NCBI GenBank assembly: GCA_021776245.1
Contig: JAJFGF010000035.1
Coordinates: forward strand, 1 to 64,000
Length of the DNA stretch: 64,000 nt
Direction of reading: 5' to 3'
DNA from: Hyphococcus sp.
Lineage (GTDB): Bacteria; Pseudomonadota; Alphaproteobacteria; Caulobacterales; Parvularculaceae
In this document: in pieces, positions 15,629 to 26,529 of the stretch
Position numbering within the stretch: position 1 is the stretch's first letter
Layout of the letters: each line of letters opens with the position of its first letter
Program-made: the position numbers and the translations under genes
The notes under the pieces: generated by a model
What the model was told of the DNA's origin: nothing
The model's input: the letters and a program-made list of their open reading frames with translations, nothing else
The model's database searches: none

Positions 15629-16584
15629 GCGTGATGCCGGTCGTCGGCGCCAGCGCGCGTCATCAGCGCGATGAACGCGTCTTCAAGATTTGGCGGGACT
15701 TCCTTCCAGTGAACATTCTTATGGCGTTCCTTGTCAATTGCGGATTGAAGCAGCGCCCTATCGGTTCCGCTGATATGCAGCGCAGCGCCGAAATAGGCCG
15801 CCTGATCAACGCCGTTTTCGTTTCGCAGATCTTCTGCGAGACGGCGCACGCCATCGCCTTCACCGCGAAAAGTAAAAAGCCCCGACGCTGCAATAATATC
15901 GCTGACCCGGCCTCGTGTCAGGAGTTTTCCATTGGCGAGATAAACAATGCGGTCGCAGCGTTCGGCTTCATCCATGTAATGGGTCGAAACCAGAACGGTC
16001 ATGCCTTGCGCGGCGAATTGATGGATTTCGTCCCAAAAATCACGGCGCGCCTGTGGGTCTACGCCGGCTGTTGGCTCATCGAGCAACAACAGTTGCGGCT
16101 CGTGCATGGTGACGGCGGCAAGCGCCATGCGCTGTTTCCAGCCGCCCGAAAGGGCGCCGGCGAGCTGGTGCTGGCGGTGGGTGAGGTCAAGTTTTTCAAG
16201 CGTTTCATCAACTTTCTTTCGCCGCTCGGGCATTTGATAAAGACGCGCGACAAACTCAATATTTTCGCGGATCGTCAGATCGCTCCAGAAAGAAAATTTC
16301 TGGGTCATATAGCCGGTTGATAATTTGATCTGGTCGGTGTCACGCGCGATGTCGTAGCCGAGACATTCACCTTCGCCTTCGCTCGCCTGAAGAAGGCCGC
16401 AGATCATCCGGATCGTCGTCGTCTTGCCGGAGCCATTGGGCCCAAGAAATCCCCAGACCTCGCCCCGCGGCATTTGTATATCGACTCCATCCACGGCGGT
16501 CTTGTCGCCGAAGCGTTTAACGAGGCCGCGCACATTGATGGCAAGATCCGGGATCGCAAGCTCGGGGGCGGCAAGTTCGGTCAC
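15625..16584 (-). CDS. ABC transporter ATP-binding protein
   Basis: A 319-residue ATPase with Walker A GPNGSGKTTTIR, Q-loop TQKFSFWSDLT, signature LSGGWKQRMALA, Walker B LLLLDEPTAGVD and H-loop VSTHYMDEAERCD. The C-terminal ~85 residues form the regulatory extension seen in CcmA/drug-export ATPases. It overlaps both neighbours by 4 bp, giving a strictly coupled HlyD-ATPase-permease cassette. In the related YhiI/YhhJ-type systems the complex moves amphiphilic compounds out of the cytoplasmic membrane together with an outer-membrane channel, which is not encoded here. Confidence 0.93.
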   Translation of the reverse strand: MTELAAPELAIPDLAINVRGLVKRFGDKTAVDGVDIQMPRGEVWGFLGPNGSGKTTTIRMICGLLQASEGEGECLGYDIARDTDQIKLSTGYMTQKFSFWSDLTIRENIEFVARLYQMPERRKKVDETLEKLDLTHRQHQLAGALSGGWKQRMALAAVTMHEPQLLLLDEPTAGVDPQARRDFWDEIHQFAAQGMTVLVSTHYMDEAERCDRIVYLANGKLLTRGRVSDIIAASGLFTFRGEGDGVRRLAEDLRNENGVDQAAYFGAALHISGTDRALLQSAIDKERHKNVHWKEVPPNLEDAFIALMTRAGADDRHHA

Positions 16585-17540
16585 GGCAGAAAGACATCAA
16601 CAGGAAGGCCCGGCCGCAAAATGTCGCCATGGGTCAGCCGCGCCTCAACCAGAAAGACCAGTTTTTCACGTGATCCCGCGCTGTAAATCACTGGCGGCGT
16701 AAACTCGGCTTCGCTTGCGATATGCGAGATCACCGCGTCAAGCCGCCTGTCGGCGCCGTCAGCCGCAATTTCGACTTTGTCGCCAACGGATACGCCAATA
16801 AGTTCCGCCTGCGGAATAAAGAAACGGATTTTGAGGTTTCCCGGCGGCAGGATTGCTGCGACCGGCGATCCCGCGCGGATAAATTCGCCCTTACGCTGGA
16901 ATATTTCTTCAACCCGGCCGCGGGTCTTTGCGTGAACCATGCGCTGATCGAGCGTCCATTCAGCCTGATCGAGAGCGGCAATGGCCGAAGCGCTGGCGGC
17001 GGCGGCGGCTTCGCGCGCCGCGTCGCGGCCAGCAAGTTTTGCGACGGCTATGGCTTCATTCGCCGCCTTCACCCGTGCGAGCGCCGCATTGAAATCAGCT
17101 GTCACCTGATCGCCTTTCGCCTCTGACGCGTTGCCTTCTTTGACGAGCGGCAGCCATCTGTTCTTTTCTGACTTTGCCTGGGCGTATCGCGCATTGGCTT
17201 CCGCCAGTTGCGCTTCAAGCTGCGCGACTTCATCCGACCGCGCGCCGGTGGCGATATCGCGGGCTTGCGCCGCGGCCTGTTCAGCCCGGCCTGCAGCTTC
17301 CGCATAGACGGCGCGTTGTTGGTCCTGATCGAGGGAAAAGAGAAGATCGCCATCGCTGACAATATCGCCTTCACGCACCTCAACCGATTGCAGCCATCCC
17401 GCTTGCGGCGCGGCGACATAAATATATTCAGCTTCGACATAGCCTACATAGACGCCGCGATGATCGGCAGGCGCGCAAGCGGCGCCGATGGCAAACAAAG
17501 CTAAAAGCAGGGTGGCGCGAAAAGTTGATGTACGGATCAT
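16581..17540 (-). CDS. HlyD-family periplasmic adaptor, possible lipoprotein
   Basis: A 319-residue membrane-fusion protein. An N-terminal hydrophobic segment ends at AIGAAC, which may be a weak lipobox. A biotinyl-lipoyl half (VAAPQAGWLQSVEVREGDIVSDGDLLFSLD) follows, then a ~110-residue Ala-rich coiled-coil hairpin (~75-185), and the second lipoyl/barrel half (GRVEEIFQRKGEFIRAGSPVAAILP). It bridges the ABC permease to an outer-membrane channel. The operon start is the TetR gene, whose stop overlaps this start by 4 bp. Confidence 0.9.
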   Translation of the reverse strand: MIRTSTFRATLLLALFAIGAACAPADHRGVYVGYVEAEYIYVAAPQAGWLQSVEVREGDIVSDGDLLFSLDQDQQRAVYAEAAGRAEQAAAQARDIATGARSDEVAQLEAQLAEANARYAQAKSEKNRWLPLVKEGNASEAKGDQVTADFNAALARVKAANEAIAVAKLAGRDAAREAAAAASASAIAALDQAEWTLDQRMVHAKTRGRVEEIFQRKGEFIRAGSPVAAILPPGNLKIRFFIPQAELIGVSVGDKVEIAADGADRRLDAVISHIASEAEFTPPVIYSAGSREKLVFLVEARLTHGDILRPGLPVDVFLP

Positions 17541-18172
17541 GAGGCTGCCCTTACCGGCGCCAGGGCGCGCAAAAGCATCTTGCCGTGCAGGGCGAAGAGA
17601 CTTTCGAGATCGACTTTGGCAACCGGATCATGACGTTCAAACGTAACATGCCAGATTGCTGACAAGATCATCGGTGCGATCACGAGCCGAGCGGTGAGCT
17701 GCGGGTTTTCAATATTGAATTCACCCGTCGCCTGCGCGCGTGCAAGAATGTCTTCGATAACGCTGAGGCTGCGTTCGACAACCTTGCGGCGATATTCATT
17801 GACGATCTCCGGAAAAGTGGGCGCGTCGGCGATCAGGATTTTCATAATTTTTGGCACAGCGGTTGTGCGCACGAGGCGGGGCGCGAGCAGGGTGAAAGCG
17901 GCGATCGCCTCTTTTGCATTCGGCGCCGCCGCCGCAGCGGTTTCGACCCGCTCCACATTCGGCATGGCGTAGACGTCGACGAGGGCGGCAAAGAGCGCCT
18001 CCTTCGACACGAAATAGAGATAAAGCGCGCCTTTTGAGACGCCGGCGCGCGCGGCGATGTCCTCCATCCGCGTTGCACTGAAGCCGCGTTCAAAAAATGC
18101 ATCCAGCGCTGCGGCCAGCAGGGCCTGGCGGCGTTGGTCCTTGGCTTCTTCGGTGCGGGCGCGCTGCTGCAT
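17537..18172 (-). CDS. TetR-family transcriptional repressor
   Basis: A 211-residue regulator with an N-terminal HTH (ALLAAALDAFFERGFSATRMEDIAARAGVSKGALYLYFVSKEALF, residues ~15-60, the TetR signature) and a helical ligand-binding domain. First gene of the efflux operon, so it probably represses itself and the transporter until a toxic ligand binds. The ATG at 18172 directly abuts a 36-bp perfect palindrome, leaving no Shine-Dalgarno. The message may be leaderless, or the true start may be further downstream. Confidence 0.92.
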   Translation of the reverse strand: MQQRARTEEAKDQRRQALLAAALDAFFERGFSATRMEDIAARAGVSKGALYLYFVSKEALFAALVDVYAMPNVERVETAAAAAPNAKEAIAAFTLLAPRLVRTTAVPKIMKILIADAPTFPEIVNEYRRKVVERSLSVIEDILARAQATGEFNIENPQLTARLVIAPMILSAIWHVTFERHDPVAKVDLESLFALHGKMLLRALAPVRAAS

Positions 18173-18208
18173 GAGTTTAAATAACTGACTAGTCAGTTAT
18201 TTAAACTC
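18173..18208. promoter_or_regulatory. 36-bp perfect palindrome, TetR operator
   Basis: Each half is GAGTTTAAATAACTGACT followed by its exact complement, with no spacer. The core TAACTGACTAGTCAGTTA has the size and symmetry of a TetR-family operator. It lies immediately upstream of the tetR ATG. Confidence 0.85.
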
Positions 18209-18450
18209 TAAATGCCAAAATGGCAAGCCTTCTGAGTCTTAAAGGCGGACTAATCGTCTGAAAGTCAGATTGTCTGCGGGACGCCCGACAAAAGCGCTGC
18301 GGCGCCAAACCGGCGATGGTCGCGCGTCGGACGGATTTGGGCGCGCATGCGCCATTTCACGAAAGCGCCGCATCACAAGCGCGATTTGAAAACTTACAGG
18401 AGATTAGAAAAGGCGGCCGAAGCAAAACTCAGCAGAGGAATGCAGGGTTG

Positions 18451-19836
18451 TTAATTCAGCTGGCTGTTGGCGTCCGAGACGACAAAGCAAGAAACGCCTT
18501 TTTCCGCAAGGCCTGCGCATGCCGTCGCCGCTTCGCCTTCCGACATCGCGGTAATCCGTGCGCGATAAAGCGTCGAGCCGTCATTGCGGGTCGTCGGCAC
18601 AACTGAACGGGCGCGCGCCGTCAAAGCACCCTTGGCGACCGCTTTTTCAAGTTCTTTTTGCGCCATTTCCTTGGTTGAAAAAGCGCCGATCTGCACATTC
18701 CAGTCAAATTCCGTCAGATCTTCCCGATCGCCCTGACCAACGAAACCTTCCTCCGGCGTCAGGGAGGCAAGGCGCTCGCGCTCAAACTCGTTGAAATCGT
18801 CCGTTTCCGCGACCGCAATCAAGGCGCCGAGCTGGTCGGTTTCCGCTCCGCTGTTTTCGGCGGGATTGCTTAACGCTGCGGCGGCTGACAATATCTCGAG
18901 GCGCAACGCATCGCTTTCAGCAATCGTCGGCGCAGCCTGTTCCGGCTGCAACGCTGCCAACAGAGTCGGCTTGAGGCGTGGGCTTGGTTTTGTCCGGTGC
19001 AACGCGGCGATCAGCGTCGGTTTGTTTTTAATTTCAGCAAACCCGTCATTCAAAATATCGCGCATATGCCGGTCACGGGTTGCCGATGAACGGCCGCCGA
19101 GAACAATGCCGATCAAACGCTGGTCGTCGCGCACCGCAGTTGTTGCGAGATTAAATCCGGATCGCCTGGTATAACCGGTTTTCAGTCCATCGGTGCCGGC
19201 AAAGGTTTTGATGAGGCTATTGTGCGTGCGGTAGGTGCGTCCGTTCCAGGTGAACTGCTTGATTGAAAAATAATCAAAATATTGCGGGAAATCCTGCGTG
19301 ATCCGCTGGGCGAGTGTCGCCATATCTTTTGCCGTCGTTACCTGTTTGGAATTCGGCAAACCAGAAGCGTTGCGGAACGTTGTGCGGCTCATGCCAAGGG
19401 CGCGCGCCTTTGCCGTCATTTTCTGGGCAAAGCGCCACTCCGATCCGGAAATTTTTTCCGATACGGCGGCGGCGACGTCATTGGCGGACTTAACAACCAG
19501 CGCCTCGATTGCTGTTTCAACGTCAATCGTCGCCCCGCTTGTCAGCCCCAGCTTCGATGGCGGCTGGCCCTCAGCGTGTTTTGAGACTGTAATTTTTGAA
19601 GACAGCGTCAGGCGGCCGGCTTCAAGTTCTTCGAACAGCAAATAGAGCGTCATCATCTTGGTGAGGGAGGCCGGATACCGCGTGCCATCAGCGTAACGGC
19701 TGAACAGGACATCTCCGGATTCAGCATGGACCACATAGGCCGCATATTTGGAATTGGCGGCGGCATGGGGCGAGAGACCGCAAAAAGCGGCCAGAATCAA
19801 CGCCAACACAACAACGCGACGAAACACCAAGCTCAT
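18451..19836 (-). CDS. D-alanyl-D-alanine carboxypeptidase (DacF/PBP5-like) with C-terminal SPOR domain
   Basis: A 461-residue exported low-molecular-weight PBP. The signal peptide covers residues 1-27 (VVVLALILAAFCGLSPHAAA). All serine peptidase motifs are seen: S57-L-T-K60, S117-A-N119 and K219-T-G221. They trim the terminal D-Ala of peptidoglycan pentapeptides. After a linker (~260-380) a SPOR domain (FDWNVQIGAFSTKEMAQKEL ... CFVV) should bind denuded glycan at the septum, suggesting a division role. ATG 19836 has a GAGGG ribosome site; the longer ORF in the track adds 20 unlikely residues. Single gene. Confidence 0.93.
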   Translation of the reverse strand: MSLVFRRVVVLALILAAFCGLSPHAAANSKYAAYVVHAESGDVLFSRYADGTRYPASLTKMMTLYLLFEELEAGRLTLSSKITVSKHAEGQPPSKLGLTSGATIDVETAIEALVVKSANDVAAAVSEKISGSEWRFAQKMTAKARALGMSRTTFRNASGLPNSKQVTTAKDMATLAQRITQDFPQYFDYFSIKQFTWNGRTYRTHNSLIKTFAGTDGLKTGYTRRSGFNLATTAVRDDQRLIGIVLGGRSSATRDRHMRDILNDGFAEIKNKPTLIAALHRTKPSPRLKPTLLAALQPEQAAPTIAESDALRLEILSAAAALSNPAENSGAETDQLGALIAVAETDDFNEFERERLASLTPEEGFVGQGDREDLTEFDWNVQIGAFSTKEMAQKELEKAVAKGALTARARSVVPTTRNDGSTLYRARITAMSEGEAATACAGLAEKGVSCFVVSDANSQLN

Positions 19837-20062
19837 TAAGCGACCCTCGCTTATTCCAAAAAGCATTTCAATATCCGGGGAGCCCACGCCCCCCAAAAAT
19901 CAGCGGTTTAAATTGCCAAGTCCGTTACGGAAAACCCCCCGCCGGGCCCTAAGCTGTGATCAGCAAGCGCCATGCCGCCTTTCGCGCCAGCCGGTTAAAT
20001 CATCCCTGAACACTGTAAACGGACTGTTAACGATAAATTCATCTATGGCGGCGCACAAAATA

Positions 20063-20124
20063 TTGTGCAGCGCAACATTTTCCCTTGACGAGTGCGACGG
20101 GACTGATTATGTTGCACTGCACAA
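20063..20124 (+). promoter_or_regulatory. phasin promoter with paired TGC-N3-GCA operators
   Basis: TTGACG (20085-20090), a 17-bp spacer and TATGTT (20108-20113) form a good sigma70 promoter. TTGTGCAGCGCAAC (20063-20076) lies upstream of the -35, and GTTGCACTGCACAA (20111-20124) overlaps the -10 and start point. The two are inverted copies with one mismatch. TGC-rich dyads of this kind are bound by PhaR at alphaproteobacterial phasin promoters. The rest of the 354-bp gap (19837-20190) shows no ORF. Confidence 0.65.
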
Positions 20125-20190
20125 ACGGACTCGTATCAAAAAAACCCGTTTAAAATCATTATTTTAGATAAGTTCCCCTGGGAGACCACC

Positions 20191-20637
20191 ATGACTGCAT
20201 CGAAGAAAACTGAAAAAGCGACTGACGCATTTGAAACGCTGACCACGGTCAATCCGGAAGCGTTCAAGCAAGGCTACGAAAAAATGGCCGAAAGCGTATC
20301 CACCTTCGCTGATTTCCAAAAAGACACCTACGAAGCTTTTGTCGCTTCGGCGGGCGCTTTCGCCAAAGGCTTTGAAAAGCTGGCTTCCGGGCAAACAGCC
20401 TTTGTCAAAGCCGCATTCGAAGACACGGTCGCGAACGCTAAAGCTGTTGCCTCTGCAAAAAGCCCGCAGGAAGCAATCGAACTGAACAGCGAATTTGCCC
20501 GCACCGCAGTTGAAAACAACCTCGGCCAGGTTAGCAAAGCTGCTGATCTTTGGATCGAAACGACCAAAGAAACCGTTGAGCCGCTTTCGGCGCGCTACAG
20601 CGAAATGGTTGAAAAAATTCAGGCTTTCCGCCCGTAA
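20191..20637 (+). CDS. phasin family protein
   Basis: A 148-residue, mostly alpha-helical, Ala/Lys/Glu-rich protein lacking cysteine and signal peptide. The pattern FQKDTYEAFVASAGAFAKGFEKLASGQTAFVKAAFEDTVANAKA ... QEAIELNSEFARTAVENN is that of the alphaproteobacterial phasin_2 domain, whose members coat polyhydroxyalkanoate granules. GGGAG precedes ATG 20191. The promoter region has PhaR-like sites and a strong terminator follows, so it is monocistronic. No PHA synthase gene is present in the window. Confidence 0.88.
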   Translation: MTASKKTEKATDAFETLTTVNPEAFKQGYEKMAESVSTFADFQKDTYEAFVASAGAFAKGFEKLASGQTAFVKAAFEDTVANAKAVASAKSPQEAIELNSEFARTAVENNLGQVSKAADLWIETTKETVEPLSARYSEMVEKIQAFRP

Positions 20638-20665
20638 CACGTTCCCTCCCTGTTGTTGCGTAAAT

Positions 20666-20697
20666 GGCCCGGCAGAGCATTCTGCCGGGCCTTTTTT
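20666..20697 (+). terminator. rho-independent terminator after the phasin gene
   Basis: An 11-bp GC-rich stem (GGCCCGGCAGA/TCTGCCGGGCC) with a GCAT loop, followed by six T. Confidence 0.95.
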
Positions 20698-20910
20698 GCG
20701 TCTGAAGGGCGCCTATTAATGACTTTTGCGGTGTTACGAGGCGCAACGCGCCGCCAATTTGTGCTATTTTATGACATCCGCCGCCTAAAAAGGCGGGCTG
20801 AACACAAGTTTGCGTCTTTTCAACCTTGTGGGGCTACATATCTAATAGAGGCGCCCCGCATGTCAGCGGCGCCGCGCGTGCAGTAAATATTGAAGAGACG
20901 ATAGAGTCAC

Positions 20911-21252
20911 ATGGCTGAAGACAATAACAACGATCAAAAGGACGATCGCGGCCCCGGGCGGGACGTTGGCGTGGTCACCAGGACCGCGCCAAAGACAAAG
21001 CGTCCGTCGCTTTACAAAGTGCTGCTCTTGAATGACGATTACACGCCGCAGGAGTTTGTAGTGTGGCTTTTACAGGCTGTCTTTAACAGGGACGCCGAAG
21101 AGTCGCTCAGAATCATGCTGCATGTGCATCAAAACGGCGTCGGAATTTGCGGCGTTTACACCTATGAGGTTGCTGAAACAAAGGTTGCTCAGGTGATGGA
21201 GCTGTCCCGCCGCAACCAGCATCCGCTGCAATGTACGATGGAACGGGAGTAG
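20911..21252 (+). CDS. clpS: ATP-dependent Clp protease adaptor ClpS
   Basis: A 113-residue N-recognin that delivers N-degron substrates to ClpAP. The unstructured charged N-terminus (~1-32) is followed by the ClpS fold: [21 protein letters not shown], with the NDD acidic pocket residues, then [23 protein letters not shown], containing the pocket histidine. It sits 4 bp upstream of clpA, the usual pairing. Start ATG 20911. Confidence 0.97.
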   Translation: MAEDNNNDQKDDRGPGRDVGVVTRTAPKTKRPSLYKVLLLNDDYTPQEFVVWLLQAVFNRDAEESLRIMLHVHQNGVGICGVYTYEVAETKVAQVMELSRRNQHPLQCTMERE

Positions 21253-21256
21253 ACCG

Positions 21257-23584
<2,328 letters not shown>

Positions 23585-23640
23585 ATCCTGGCGCTGGCGG
23601 CCTGCAATAGTGCCGCCAGTCAAACGGCCATATCTGCTCG

Positions 23641-24900
23641 TCACTCAAGATCAACAGACATTATCCGCACGGGCTGCGGTTCGGCGCCGTCGCGCAAATT
23701 CCAGTCGGCGTCATAGGACGGCCAGTTGCTGGTCGCAATATAATCGAGCCGATCCCTGACAATGGCGCTATGGGTCGGCTCATTCCAGCCGTCCAGGTTT
23801 TGCGCCAGCACCTCAAGACCAATCGCTTCATCGGCGTCTTTGTTTAGCGCAATGCGAATAATCCTTTGCGGTGTCGTGCCGTTCTGGATGCCAATCAGAT
23901 CGCCTTTATGGAGATAGAGCCCGTCAATGCCGCCGAGATGGGCGTCAATTGTGTTTTCGATGGCTGTCACCGCGCCGGTTTCCAGTTCAACAAAGAAAAG
24001 TCCCGCGAGATAGTCGGCGACGAACAGGCGATCATTTTTCTGATCAAGGGCGATGCCCTGAAGGTTCACGAAACGTGGTTCCTCGGCGAATATTTCCAAC
24101 GTTTCTGCCCCGGGCGCCAATTTAAAGATGCGCGGTGTCAGGGAATCGCTGGCGTAAGCGGTTCGGTCTTTGGCAACTTCGAGATCGCCAAAAAGCGCAT
24201 CGGGCGCGTTCGCGCGAATATCCCGCAGCACGGCGCCGGTTTTTGCATCAAAGACCATGATCGCAGCGAAGGCGTCGTCATCGCTGGCATTTTCATAGGC
24301 GAGCTGGTTGTTGACCGCCGCCCATAATTTTTTGCCGCGCAATTCAATATCAAAGACGCCGCCAGGCGCCATCGCCACGCCTTCCGGCGAAAGCGGGTCG
24401 TTCATGTTGATGATTTTTCCCGTCCTGACTGAGCCGATATATTCATCTCCCTTGCGGCTTTGGGCGTAAGCTTCCGGCAGAAGGTCTGGATCATCATAAT
24501 GCGTCAGCGTTGCGCCATCGCCAAGCGGCTTAAGATTTTCCTTCATCATTCCCGCGATTGTCGCGAATTTCGGATCGGCAGTGAGTACATCGAGGGCCTC
24601 GTGGCCGGTGAGGCTCATCGAGAGCCCGCGTTGTGCAATGATTTCGGCAAGTTCCAGCGCTTCTTCTGTGCGGTGATCAAGCTGCCGCGCAAGGATGCGG
24701 TTCTTCCAGACATATAAAGAGTAAGGCCGGATTGACTGGGCTTCGTCGAGATGGGTGTTAAGGCTCACCCAATCTTCTGCGTCAAATGCGACGCCAGCCT
24801 TTGCCATATGATCCTGATAGGAAGGAGGTTGCGCAAACGCACCGCTATTCGCCATCGCAATAAACACAACCGCAAAGGCCAGCAATTTTCTCGATCCCAT
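23641..24900 (-). CDS. secreted SMP-30/NHL-like beta-propeller protein
   Basis: A 419-residue exported protein with signal peptide 1-22 (LLAFAVVFIAMANSGAFA). A helical, TPR-like N-terminal part (~25-110) is followed by six-bladed propeller repeats, such as GVFDIELRGKKLWAAVNNQLAYE, GDLEVAKDRTAYASDSLTPRIFKLAP and LQGIALDQKNDRLFVADYLAGLFFVEL, which resemble the SMP-30/gluconolactonase-like group. No catalytic assignment is possible. ATG 24900 was chosen because it starts the signal peptide; the track ORF begins upstream. It stands alone. Confidence 0.7.
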   Translation of the reverse strand: MGSRKLLAFAVVFIAMANSGAFAQPPSYQDHMAKAGVAFDAEDWVSLNTHLDEAQSIRPYSLYVWKNRILARQLDHRTEEALELAEIIAQRGLSMSLTGHEALDVLTADPKFATIAGMMKENLKPLGDGATLTHYDDPDLLPEAYAQSRKGDEYIGSVRTGKIINMNDPLSPEGVAMAPGGVFDIELRGKKLWAAVNNQLAYENASDDDAFAAIMVFDAKTGAVLRDIRANAPDALFGDLEVAKDRTAYASDSLTPRIFKLAPGAETLEIFAEEPRFVNLQGIALDQKNDRLFVADYLAGLFFVELETGAVTAIENTIDAHLGGIDGLYLHKGDLIGIQNGTTPQRIIRIALNKDADEAIGLEVLAQNLDGWNEPTHSAIVRDRLDYIATSNWPSYDADWNLRDGAEPQPVRIMSVDLE

Positions 24901-25025
24901 GTTTAAATCCTTCCTGCGCCTCTTTGTAGCGGCCGACGCCAAATCAGCCAAGTTAGGACATTTGACGCAGCAAAAGCCTCAGGCGGCCATTGACCGCTGC
25001 GAGCCAATCGGCGAATTTTCCGAAT

Positions 25026-25709
25026 ATGACGAGTTCACTTGACCTGCGCCAACGCTATGAGACCGACGGCTTTGCGCTGGTCGAACGCGCTGCCGCGCCG
25101 GAAGTCGCAAAAAACCTGCTGGCGATCATCCATGCGAATATGACGCGGGACCCGGCTCTATTGAAAAGTTTCCTGTCGGAACCGCGGGTCAATGAAATGC
25201 CGGCCTACGAGTTTTATGGTTACCGGCTGCCGTCGGTGATGGCGTTCCACTGGGGGCTGACGTCGCGCATTGGCGATATCGCCGGCAAAAATCTCCTTCC
25301 AACCTATGCATTTTTTCGGGTGTATCCTAAAGGTGATCGCTGCCTCATACATACGGACAGGCCGTCATGCGAACACAGTTTTTCGATGGCGCTTGGCTAT
25401 GGGGACGACATCGTCTGGCCGCTTGAAATCGGCGAGCGCTTTCATGAAGAAAAGGAAGCCGCCGACCGCCCCAAGGCGCGGGATTTTGAAGATGACGCCT
25501 ATCGCTCTTTGATGCTCAATCCTGGCGACGCTATCGTCTATCATGGCGTGAATTATCGTCACGGACGGTCAATCCCGAACCCCAATCGCTGGTCAGCGCA
25601 TATGTTTCTGCATTGGGTGGACGCCGACGGTCCGTTCAAAGATTGGGCGTTTGACAAAAAGGAATTTCCCGACGCAACCGATTTTCAATTTCCGGACACC
25701 AACGCATAA
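25026..25709 (+). CDS. putative 2-oxoglutarate/Fe(II)-type dioxygenase
   Basis: A 227-residue cytosolic protein. The segment CLIHTDRPSCEHSFSMALGY supplies an H-x-D pair, and ILYHGVNYRHGRS-like sequence near residue 185 (IVYHGVNYRHGRSIP) supplies the distal histidine and the Arg expected to bind 2-oxoglutarate. This is the facial triad pattern of 2OG oxygenases on a double-stranded beta-helix. Substrate unknown. The track start at 24990 is a TTG; ATG 25026 is preferred although its ribosome site is weak. Followed by a strong terminator. Confidence 0.6.
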   Translation: MTSSLDLRQRYETDGFALVERAAAPEVAKNLLAIIHANMTRDPALLKSFLSEPRVNEMPAYEFYGYRLPSVMAFHWGLTSRIGDIAGKNLLPTYAFFRVYPKGDRCLIHTDRPSCEHSFSMALGYGDDIVWPLEIGERFHEEKEAADRPKARDFEDDAYRSLMLNPGDAIVYHGVNYRHGRSIPNPNRWSAHMFLHWVDADGPFKDWAFDKKEFPDATDFQFPDTNA

Positions 25710-25725
25710 GAATGTCGCGTATAAA

Positions 25726-25765
25726 AAGACCGCCGCAAGGGAAGGGGGCTGCGGCGGTCTTTTCT
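25726..25765 (+). terminator. rho-independent terminator
   Basis: A 12-bp stem AAGACCGCCGCA/TGCGGCGGTCTT followed by TTCT, directly after the dioxygenase-like gene. Confidence 0.85.
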
Positions 25766-25819
25766 GTAACGCGTTCCACGAATTGGGGGAGCGTGAATGC
25801 ACGTCACAGGGGCTCGGAA

Positions 25820-26260
25820 CTACAGGTTAGCGGCGCTCCAAAGTTTGGCGTAAGCCTCACAATGAATGAGAATTGATTTGTAGGCGGCAAGATTTACGCC
25901 CGCCGGTATTTCGTAGGTTTGAGCGCCGGCATTGCTCGAAAGCGGCGCGATAAGGACGGCGCCGTCGGTTGCATTCTTGCTGTTTGCCTCAGCGGCGGAG
26001 AGCGGCGACAAAAAGATTTTCAAATCCGGAGCCTTGCGCGTTTTGAAATCGCCGGACAGTTTGACGAATGTTCTGCCGCCTTCTTTGACGATTGACCAAT
26101 CGCCTGATGATTTGGCTGTCTTTTTCTTCCAGACGCCGGAATAAAGCGTTTCGGACGCAGTTTCCGCCGCGCTGCCTTGCTGCCCCGCCCATACTGGCGC
26201 TGCGGCCGTGGCGGCCGCCAGGATCGCCGCTGCAAGCGCACTCAAAATCAGGTTGTTCAT
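25820..26260 (-). CDS. exported DM13-domain protein
   Basis: A 146-residue protein with a clear signal peptide (~1-25, LILSALAAAILAAATAAAPVWA) and a DM13 domain from ~40. Typical strands are YSGVWKKKTAKSSGDWSIV, RTFVKLSGDFKTRKAPDLKIFLSP and the C-terminal YKSILIHCEAYAKLWSAANL, whose Cys is conserved in the family. DM13 domains are proposed to act in extracellular redox or electron transfer. The longer ORF in the track adds an implausible N-terminus. Confidence 0.82.
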   Translation of the reverse strand: MNNLILSALAAAILAAATAAAPVWAGQQGSAAETASETLYSGVWKKKTAKSSGDWSIVKEGGRTFVKLSGDFKTRKAPDLKIFLSPLSAAEANSKNATDGAVLIAPLSSNAGAQTYEIPAGVNLAAYKSILIHCEAYAKLWSAANL

Positions 26261-26492
26261 GGTTGTCCCGCTTCGTTGGCCGGTAATTTCGAATAACAAG
26301 GTGGCGCGGCGGCAGTTCACACGCAAAACACGAGCGCGGGAGCAAGATTACGAATGCGTGAGGATAAGGTCGAGCCGCGGCTAGATCATCGGGCGAATAA
26401 AAGGAAACGCACGATGATCTATTTTCTTTGCTGCGCGCCGGCCCGCGCGCGAAGGCGCGCTTACTATAATCTCGACCGCCTTCGCGGTCGGG

Positions 26493-26523
26493 GGGCGAAA
26501 AACCGGTTTCCACTTTTTCGCCC
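26493..26523. repeat. intergenic hairpin element, GGGCGAAAAA...TTTTTCGCCC, copy 2
   Basis: Ten-bp perfect arms around CCGGTTTCCAC, closely matching copy 1 at 14279-14325 in loop and stem. An adjacent GACCGCCTTCGCGGTC hairpin and CGCGCG tracts fill the rest of the 269-bp gap. It could also end HIT-gene antisense transcripts. Confidence 0.6.
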
Positions 26524-26529
26524 GGCGCT

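Noticed and set aside
15631-16320. 229-aa plus-strand ORF inside the ABC ATPase gene
   Set aside because: Antisense shadow of a gene with all ABC motifs.
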